DNA of 22,040 nt, taken from IMG/VR virus record IMGVR_UViG_3300029267_003710, positions 1 through 22,040 of that record. One strand, given 5' to 3'. Numbering within the stretch: the first letter of the stretch is position 1; every line of letters begins with the position of its first letter. The position numbers were made by a program, and so were the translations under genes. Source of the stretch: a virus. Positions 17,128-22,040 of the stretch are shown here, one piece after another. The notes beneath the pieces are model-generated. The model had not been told where the DNA came from, did not search any database, and saw only the letters and a list, made by a program, of their open reading frames with translations.

Positions 17128-17565
17128 ATGAAAGAGGCAAAGACGAAAAAAGAATTTGAAGTTTTAGGCCAACAGCATTTTGATTTTAAAAAGAAGAGAT
17201 TTAATCAAAGGATTTTGAAACCGATTGTTGTTTATAGAAAGAAAACTGGAGAAGTTTTATCTGTAAGTTTTTCTAATAGAGATGATGAGTTAGGAAAGAT
17301 AGATCAAAGATTGTATGCAATTTTAGAATTAGATGATGCTACTTTGCCCTGTCCCATACAAGATTATGTTGTAAAGAAAAATAATTTAAAGAAAAAGCCT
17401 AAAAAACAACTTAAGATTAACAAAAAGAAGCAATTAGAACATTTTTTAGTATCTTTAAAAATAAAGGCCGAAATGGCTGAAAAAAATAATTTGAAGGAAG
17501 CTTTCAAAGAATTAAATGAACAAATTAATTTACTTGAAAAACAAATTAAAGATCTTGGAGTTTAA
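17128..17565 (+). CDS. Lys-rich coiled-coil protein within the fibre cluster, possible fibre-assembly factor
   Basis: This 145-residue protein is very different from its neighbours: Lys-rich (KKNNLKKKPKKQLKINKKKQ), with few Gly or Thr. It has a small beta-prone N-terminal half (LKPIVVYRKKTGEVLSVSFS) and a C-terminal helix of about 45 residues (QLEHFLVSLKIKAEMAEKNN ... LNEQINLLEKQIKDLGV) with heptad-like Leu/Ile spacing, so a coiled coil is likely. It has no signal peptide. Lying between two fibre genes, it could be a fibre-assembly chaperone (small coiled-coil chaperones such as T4 gp57A are known), or a nucleic-acid-binding cargo gene. No family is recognised. The 17128 start is set by the strong SD site. 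Confidence 0.65.
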   Translation: MKEAKTKKEFEVLGQQHFDFKKKRFNQRILKPIVVYRKKTGEVLSVSFSNRDDELGKIDQRLYAILELDDATLPCPIQDYVVKKNNLKKKPKKQLKINKKKQLEHFLVSLKIKAEMAEKNNLKEAFKELNEQINLLEKQIKDLGV

Positions 17566-17569
17566 TTAG

Positions 17570-18502
17570 ATGCCAACTTTTCTTTTGCGGGAACGGATAG
17601 GCGATTTTGCTGTACATCCTACCTATCCTGAAGGAATGAATGTTACTGTACAACCGGGAGTCTTAATATCAAATACTGGTACTTATATTACAGGAATTCC
17701 TGATTCAAATAATTATGGTTCAGCTCAGGTACTTTCTTCATCTCAAACAGTAGGGCCTTTTGTTGCCCCAGCAGCAGGAACACTTAGAAATGACTTGATA
17801 GTCATTTCTACAGATCTGACTATTAATGTAATTACAGGAACGCCTGTAGCTGTTCCTGGACCTGCAGTATCTCCTGTTTTCCCGTCAAATGTAATTCCTC
17901 TAGCTGAAATTTCTCTTACAGCAGCAACTGCTTCAATTGGTTCAGATGAAATTCAAGATGTGAGGTCCTTTTTAACTCCCCATCAAGATCGAACACGCAA
18001 GATTCGTATTGACACATGGGAAGCAGCCGGAGTAGCTCCGGCTGCTGGGACATCAGGAGATTTTAGTACGACTATATTTAATGCCGGTTTAGGAGCTGGC
18101 GTTAAATTTTCAATAACGATTCCTGAGGACTTTGATTACAATAGAAGTATGTATTTGAAGTTTCGTGGTTTTACTGGAGCTGCCGGAGGGGCAGGTAATG
18201 TCCAGTGGGACGTTGATGTCACAAGAGTAGCCTTGGGCGCTGGAGCTGGGACCTTTCCTCCTGGTGTTACAGCTACAACAAATAATGTATTCGCAGCTCT
18301 TGATGATCTTTCCTATGAAGTTTATAGTATGCAAATCGCTGGCTCCGTTGGGACAAAACATTTTAATTTAAGAACATTATTACCTGGAGATCTCTTAGCT
18401 TTCGTCATTACTCGGAATGCTGGTGATGCTTATCTTGGTGCTGTAAACATCGTGGAAGCAACTATTGATTATAATGTTGGCTATTCAGTATATCCAGGCT
18501 AA
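17570..18502 (+). CDS. Tail-fibre protein sharing two modules with the 14021 fibre
   Basis: This 310-residue protein follows the coiled-coil gene after 4 bases; GGAG lies 11 bases upstream of the ATG. Residues about 20-137 (MNVTVQPGVLIS ... RNDLIVISTDLTINVITGTP ... NVIPLAEISL ... EIQDVRSFL) match residues about 319-416 of the fibre at 14021. The C-terminal domain (about 165-310) is a beta sandwich opening GVKFSITIPEDFDYNRSMYL and closing with GDAYLGAVNIVEATIDY, the same plan as the end of that fibre. It therefore looks like a short version of that gene: no attachment motif, no tandem beta modules, just the parameter module and the terminal sandwich. The junction between the two domains (residues 151-159) is coded by an 11-bp perfect hairpin. 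It is probably a separate short fibre or a tip protein. Confidence 0.72.
   Translation: MPTFLLRERIGDFAVHPTYPEGMNVTVQPGVLISNTGTYITGIPDSNNYGSAQVLSSSQTVGPFVAPAAGTLRNDLIVISTDLTINVITGTPVAVPGPAVSPVFPSNVIPLAEISLTAATASIGSDEIQDVRSFLTPHQDRTRKIRIDTWEAAGVAPAAGTSGDFSTTIFNAGLGAGVKFSITIPEDFDYNRSMYLKFRGFTGAAGGAGNVQWDVDVTRVALGAGAGTFPPGVTATTNNVFAALDDLSYEVYSMQIAGSVGTKHFNLRTLLPGDLLAFVITRNAGDAYLGAVNIVEATIDYNVGYSVYPG
18022..18046. repeat. Perfect 11-bp inverted repeat with 3-base loop
   Basis: AGCAGCCGGAG, loop TAG, then CTCCGGCTGCT. It is GC-rich in an AT-rich region and lies inside a gene, coding the linker EAAGVAPAA between two fibre domains. No T tract follows, so it is not an intrinsic terminator. Confidence 0.8.
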
Positions 18503-18516
18503 TCGGAGAGAAAACG

Positions 18517-19323
18517 ATGACTTTTTTGTTTCAAGTTCCCCAGCCTGCTGATTATGTTGGGGGCTCTTGGAGTAACTTAGAAATTACTCCAAACGCCGCG
18601 GCATATCAGACTAAATTTGAGATCAGAAGTTTTCGAGGTATTAGCGGGGATGGTTCATTTCATTTTAATATTACCTCAATATTAATTGTAAATTCAGGTA
18701 CTATTGGCGCTAATGGGATTGATACTGGGGCCTTGGCAGCAAACAAAAATTATTATATTTGGGTCATTGGGGATTCAAATGGCATAAAAGCAAATGCTGG
18801 GCTTTTAAGTCTTAAAAATGGATTAAATGGTAATCCAACGATGCCGACTGGTTATGATAAAAAGAGATTGGTTGGTTCGATTACTACAGACGCTACTCCA
18901 CATTTTAGACCTATTAGAAAAGTAAATGATTTAGTTTTTTTATGTGATCCTTATGGTTATGTGAATACATCGTCTTCCTTTGTAGAAGCAAATATGGATA
19001 TTGGCCCTTATACTTCTTATTTTGCTCGAAAAGCTCTTTTAAATACATTTATAAATACATCAGGTTCTGTAGATGCCAATGCCCGTTATCAAGCACGAGC
19101 AACTTATTTTGCTCCTACAAATTATCAATATGATCACTACTTTTTAGTAAATGTTTCTGGAGCAGATTCTGGGTATGGTTATGATTCTAATAGTGGTTGG
19201 GTTGATCTGGAAGCAGATCTTGCGGCTGATCCTCCTGTAGTTAATTTTAGTCATGTTTATACATGTTCTGGAGCTGTTTTCTTTGGTTGGTTGGTTGGTT
19301 TTCAAGAAATCTTACCTCAATAA
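18517..19323 (+). CDS. Fibre/receptor-contact protein, paralogue of the 16296 gene
   Basis: This 268-residue protein has GGAGAG at 18505-18510, 6 bases before the ATG. Residues 62-132 (NGIDTG ... NKNYYIWVIGDSNGIKANAG ... PTMPTGYDKKRLVGSITTDA) repeat the module of the 16296 protein. The N-terminal 60 residues are a different beta region (GSWSNLEITPNAAAYQTKFE), and the C-terminal half is Tyr/Asn/Ser-rich, ending FFGWLVGFQEILPQ. No catalytic motif or signal peptide. It is the last structural-looking gene before the glycosyltransferases. A short fibre or tip protein is the best guess. The tetranucleotide GGTT run at 19285-19300 lies near its 3' end. Confidence 0.68.
   Translation: MTFLFQVPQPADYVGGSWSNLEITPNAAAYQTKFEIRSFRGISGDGSFHFNITSILIVNSGTIGANGIDTGALAANKNYYIWVIGDSNGIKANAGLLSLKNGLNGNPTMPTGYDKKRLVGSITTDATPHFRPIRKVNDLVFLCDPYGYVNTSSSFVEANMDIGPYTSYFARKALLNTFINTSGSVDANARYQARATYFAPTNYQYDHYFLVNVSGADSGYGYDSNSGWVDLEADLAADPPVVNFSHVYTCSGAVFFGWLVGFQEILPQ
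19285..19300 (+). repeat. Four tandem GGTT units inside a fibre gene
   Basis: GGTT is repeated four times in a row and codes part of FFGWLVG, 8 residues before the stop region. Tetranucleotide runs can slip, but four units is short. Confidence 0.7.
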
Positions 19324-19391
19324 TCTCACTCATTTTGTGAATTATCCTTATCTAAAACGCATGATTTTTGTTGTGTCTTTGTAAAATAATT
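19324..19391. other. Gap between fibre cluster and glycosyltransferase pair
   Basis: This is 68 AT-rich bases. A TAAAAT at 19382-19387 could serve as a -10 box, but no good -35 box lies 16-18 bases upstream. A 4-bp TCAC/GTGA inverted repeat near 19327-19341 is too weak for a terminator. No Shine-Dalgarno match precedes the ATG at 19392. Confidence 0.4.
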
Positions 19392-20489
19392 ATGAAAATA
19401 ACTTTCTTTATTAGTGATTGGGGAGGTTGTGGTTATTACCGTTGTGTTGTTCCTGCTCAATATTTAATTCAAAATGGTGTTGAATTTAAAATACACACAG
19501 AGTATAAAAGAGAACACATCGATCAAAATGATATTATAATTCTTCAACGTCAATTTGACCCTAATGTTCTTTCTTGGCAAAAATATGCTCAGGATCAAGG
19601 TATTAAAGTAATCTCTGAATGTGATGATGATATTTTTCATGTACCTCCTTGGAACCCCACTAAAGAGCATTGGAGATCTGTTCGTAAAGTCTCTGCTGAA
19701 ATTTTAAAGAGAAGCGATTTAATAACTGTAACAAATAAGGCTTTAAAAAAAGAATTTTCGAAACATAATTCGAATATCTCTATTTTAGAAAATTGTATTG
19801 ATTTCAAAGTTGTATCTCAATTAGAAAAGAAAGATTATTATAAACAAATTATTGAACTCGAACACAATCCAATGAGAAGAAAACCTCTTTTGGTTAGTAA
19901 AATTATTAATGAGAAAAAAGAACTCGGTAAAATTAATATTGGTTGGGCAGGTAGCTTTACACATGAACGGGACTTATTTATTCTTAGAGAAGTTTTACCT
20001 ATAATTTGTAGAAATAATCCAAGAGTTATGATTTATATGGCTGGCTTTACTTTAAGGGAATTAATCGAGAAAATTCCTTCTCATCAGTTGCGTTTGATAG
20101 AAGGTGTTGATACTCCGAAATATTTGCCTTTGTTATTTGCTTTAAATCTTGATATAGGTCTTTGCCCAATTGAAGAACACCTCTTTAATGAAGGTAAGAG
20201 TAATCTTAAAGCTTTAGAATACTTAAGTGCTAAGATTGTACCTGTTGCTAGTAATTTTGGTAGTTATAAAGAAACACTCAAAGACTATGAAACAGGTTTT
20301 TTATGCTCTACAAATCCTAAGCATTGGGTCAAACGAATACAGGAGTTAATTGATTCATATTCTCTTCGAAATAGAATGGCTGAAACCGGTTACAATTTTG
20401 TAAAGAAAGACTATAATATTGTATATAATTGGAAGAAATGGAAAGAATCTTATGAGCAAGTGTTAAATGGCTCAAGTAGTATTTTTTAA
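19392..20489 (+). CDS. GT-B type glycosyltransferase (first of a tandem pair)
   Basis: This 365-residue protein is taken from the ATG at 19392; an in-frame TTG at 19368 would add eight residues ahead of the conserved start. The N-terminal half opens with a strand and GCGYYR at 12-17, then ISECDDDIFHVPPW at 74-87. The C-terminal half holds the nucleotide-sugar domain: INIGWAGSFTHERDL at 181-195 and EHLFNEGKSNLKALEYLSAK at 262-281, the latter in the place of the GT4 E-x7-E loop, followed by VASNFGSYKE. This is the GT-B two-domain plan. The sugar and acceptor cannot be read from the sequence. Coming straight after fibre genes, it may glycosylate virion proteins or alter host surface sugars; that is inference. 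It overlaps its paralogue by 23 bases. Confidence 0.82.
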   Translation: MKITFFISDWGGCGYYRCVVPAQYLIQNGVEFKIHTEYKREHIDQNDIIILQRQFDPNVLSWQKYAQDQGIKVISECDDDIFHVPPWNPTKEHWRSVRKVSAEILKRSDLITVTNKALKKEFSKHNSNISILENCIDFKVVSQLEKKDYYKQIIELEHNPMRRKPLLVSKIINEKKELGKINIGWAGSFTHERDLFILREVLPIICRNNPRVMIYMAGFTLRELIEKIPSHQLRLIEGVDTPKYLPLLFALNLDIGLCPIEEHLFNEGKSNLKALEYLSAKIVPVASNFGSYKETLKDYETGFLCSTNPKHWVKRIQELIDSYSLRNRMAETGYNFVKKDYNIVYNWKKWKESYEQVLNGSSSIF

Positions 20490-21471
20490 ATCAGATAGTA
20501 CGGGTTGTGGTTATTATAGATCTGATTTACCTGCGAAGGTTTTGAAAGATCATGGTATCTCATCGGAAGTTCGTTTTATTAAGCCTACTTTTAGAGCATA
20601 TCCTGAAACTAAAGTTATTTTTGTCCAGCGTCATTATATTTTTATTGATGTTCCTGCTTTACTTCGTAAATTTAAAAGACGAGGTTTGAAGATAGTTTAT
20701 GATTTGGACGATGACTTTTTTAATTTAACTCCAGAAATCAATCTTTATCGTATAAGAGAAAATTTATTAAAAGAGATCCGAACTCTAGCTTCTTTTGCAG
20801 ATATAATGACAGTTTCAACTCCTCAGTTGAAGGAATTATCAAAACAGATTTTTGATCAAGAAATTGTTGTTATTCCTAATATGCTTGATCTTTCAATTTG
20901 GAAACCTAATAAAACAAAGGATGATGGTAGAATACGCATTGGTTGGGCAGGATCACCTACCCACCACAGAGATTTAATGTCGATTTATCCAGTTTTAAAA
21001 AGAATTTTGAACGAATGTAATAATGTTGATTTAGTCTTTTTTGGTTATTGCCCAAAAGATTTTTTAAAATTTGGTGAAAGAGTTTCATTTATTAAAGGTG
21101 GATCTTATGACTATTATGTAAATACTTTACCTGATTTAGGTATTGATATTGGGGTTATTCCTGTTATTGATTCAGCATTTAATAAATCGAAGAGTTTAAT
21201 TAAATTTGCAGAATATTGTGCTTTAGGGTTGCCTTGCGTTATATCAAATTTACCGCCATACCATGAAATTGCTGGAGATAGCAGAGATTTTCTTGTTTCT
21301 ACTGAGCAAGATTGGTATAAAAAGTTAATACTTTTAATTCGAGATTTAGACCTTCGAAAGACAGTTTCTAAATTGAATTTAGTTATTGCTAAACAGTTTA
21401 GTGCAGAAACTAAAGGGAATCTTTGGCATTCTTTAATCAACGCAATCCAAACCAATAAAATCACTAAATAG
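20467..21471 (+). CDS. GT-B type glycosyltransferase (second of a tandem pair)
   Basis: This 334-residue paralogue of the preceding enzyme keeps every landmark: TGCGYYRSDLPAKVL at 12-26, IVYDLDDDFFNLTPE at 77-90, IRIGWAGSPTHHRDL at 156-170, and FNKSKSLIKFAEYCALGLPC at 238-257, then VISNLPPYHE. The two are clearly diverged, so this is an old duplication, or acquisition of two relatives, rather than a recent copy. The start lies inside the previous gene with no clear SD, which points to translational coupling. It ends with TAG at 21471, 8 bases into the convergent tnpB. Both nucleotide-binding and acceptor halves are complete, so it should be active. Substrates are unknown. Confidence 0.82.
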   Translation: MAQVVFFKSDSTGCGYYRSDLPAKVLKDHGISSEVRFIKPTFRAYPETKVIFVQRHYIFIDVPALLRKFKRRGLKIVYDLDDDFFNLTPEINLYRIRENLLKEIRTLASFADIMTVSTPQLKELSKQIFDQEIVVIPNMLDLSIWKPNKTKDDGRIRIGWAGSPTHHRDLMSIYPVLKRILNECNNVDLVFFGYCPKDFLKFGERVSFIKGGSYDYYVNTLPDLGIDIGVIPVIDSAFNKSKSLIKFAEYCALGLPCVISNLPPYHEIAGDSRDFLVSTEQDWYKKLILLIRDLDLRKTVSKLNLVIAKQFSAETKGNLWHSLINAIQTNKITK

Positions 21472-22040
21472 CATTCAGTAACTTTATTAAATTTGATTTA
21501 TCAGGGTAAACCCTAATAGGGTGAAGCGCAGCACCCTCTATCACCTCCGATCTTGGCTTAACGCCACTATCTTTGATGACTACTTTAGAATCTGAACCAG
21601 TCTTGGTGACTACTTTCTTAGCTATATTCAAACTACCATTAACATCTGAGTTAATCTTAACACCCTTGGATGATTTGAAGAGGCCTCTAGTGATTCTTTT
21701 GCCTAGATAAGTTTTATGTTTACAAACTTCTTCATTGTCAAGAAAGCTACACTTGCTAGTATAACTCTCTTCATTTGTGATTACTCTAATATTGACCTCT
21801 TCTGATTTGTATTTCAGCATATTGATTAACTTAGTAAATGGTATTTGAACAAAGTTTTGATTGTTGATATGGCCTAAGTTAACCTCAGTCTTCCATTGTT
21901 TGTTGTGACCAATTATGATTGTATCGATATTATTGTCTATACAATAATTAACGATAAACCTACTTGTTTTATGGAGATAATCATTGATTCGGTTATTTCT
22001 TTTAAAAGTGATTTGTCTGATTTGTTTAGATGACTTTTTA
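21464..22040 (-). CDS. tnpB: TnpB (IS200/IS605 OrfB) RNA-guided nuclease, C-terminal part (N-terminus beyond right edge)
   Basis: The minus-strand frame is open from the right edge to a TAG at 21464-21466, giving 191 C-terminal residues; the ATG at 21820 is internal. Recognisable TnpB segments in order: NRINDYLHKTSRFIVNYC, then DTIIIGHNKQWK, NNQNFVQIPF, MLKYKSEEVNIRVITNEESY, TSKCSFLDNE, Y-x-GKRITRGLFKSSKG, and INSDVNGSLNIAKK. The Asp of NSDVNGS (codon 21644-21646) is the RuvC-III aspartate. The usual CxxC...CxxC zinc finger is replaced by the SFLDNE...RGLF form seen in one TnpB branch. The Gly in IIIGHN stands where most TnpBs have the RuvC-II Glu. TnpB cuts DNA matching an omega-RNA made from the element's 3' end and helps the transposon persist. 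No tnpA lies in the window. The first RuvC Asp is outside it. Confidence 0.92.
   Translation of the reverse strand, partial: KKSSKQIRQITFKRNNRINDYLHKTSRFIVNYCIDNNIDTIIIGHNKQWKTEVNLGHINNQNFVQIPFTKLINMLKYKSEEVNIRVITNEESYTSKCSFLDNEEVCKHKTYLGKRITRGLFKSSKGVKINSDVNGSLNIAKKVVTKTGSDSKVVIKDSGVKPRSEVIEGAALHPIRVYPDKSNLIKLLNAI
21503..21537 (-). ncRNA. Putative omega-RNA stem region at the 3' end of tnpB
   Basis: Read on the minus strand, AGGGTG pairs with CACCCT (21532-21537 with 21518-21523, 8-base loop). An adjacent AGGGT/ACCCT pair (21510-21514 with 21503-21507) uses complementary units of the same sequence, so alternative or pseudoknotted pairings are possible. TnpB omega-RNAs are known to come from the 3' end of tnpB and the transposon right end. 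The boundaries of any transcript cannot be set from sequence alone, and this stretch also codes the TnpB C-terminus. Confidence 0.35.

Noticed and set aside
19324-19391. Promoter for the glycosyltransferase pair
   Set aside because: A TAAAAT box exists but no acceptable -35 hexamer is at the right distance; evidence is too weak to call a promoter.
21114-21464. Minus-strand open frame opposite the second glycosyltransferase
   Set aside because: It sits antisense to a complete enzyme gene and shares no TnpB features. TnpB stops at 21464, so this is not its continuation.
1-22040. Possible stop-codon recoding, as in some large phages
   Set aside because: TAA, TAG and TGA all end well-supported genes here at natural positions, so the standard code fits.

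Overview
This window looks like part of the virion-structure region of a large tailed phage with a contractile-tail (myovirus-like) baseplate. The supporting signs are a tightly packed one-strand gene array with 1-base TAATG or ATGA junctions, a recognisable spike / gp25-W-like / J-like / I-like baseplate series, and several large beta-rich fibre proteins. The DNA is AT-rich. TAA, TAG and TGA all end genes here, so the standard bacterial code applies. Most genes have good Shine-Dalgarno sites (AAGGAG, GGGAGG, AAAAGGAG), so the host uses canonical SD initiation. The host itself cannot be named from this window.

Layout. Positions 2-739 hold the 3' end of a baseplate spike gene (beta-helix plus a small apex motif). 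Positions 739-2240 hold two unrecognised genes, probably virion components. Positions 2243-8314 hold the baseplate wedge series: a gp25/W-like protein with a Cys-containing N-terminal extension, a 1048-residue J-like protein preceded by Ig/Fn3-like domains, and a 703-residue I-like protein. The order spike - W - J - I matches the P2 V-W-J-I order. Positions 8406-8954 hold a small virion/fibre protein. Positions 8951-10537 hold an HNH endonuclease with many zinc ribbons, probably a homing-type passenger, followed by two very small genes. Positions 10997-19323 hold the fibre region: five beta-rich proteins built from shared modules, with one Lys-rich coiled-coil protein (17128-17565) among them. 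Positions 19392-21471 hold two tandem, diverged GT-B type glycosyltransferases. Position 21464 to the right edge, on the minus strand, holds the C-terminal part of an IS200/IS605-type TnpB whose 3' end overlaps the end of the second glycosyltransferase gene by 8 bases.

How the genes may work together. The first half builds the baseplate that carries the spike and receives the fibres. The second half supplies the receptor-contacting fibres. The two glycosyltransferases follow directly and could decorate the fibres or alter the host surface; this is inference from position only. The HNH gene and TnpB are the two mobile-DNA signatures. TnpB is the more interesting one: its usual RuvC-II glutamate position reads Gly (IIIGHN) and a Glu lies instead in the downstream NEESYTSK segment. 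The DNA encoding its C-terminus also contains nested GGGT/ACCC inverted repeats, as would be expected of an omega-RNA overlapping the tnpB 3' end.

I saw no tRNA, rRNA, CRISPR array, convincing promoter or rho-independent terminator. The only gene-free stretches are short, the longest being 8315-8405 and 19324-19391.
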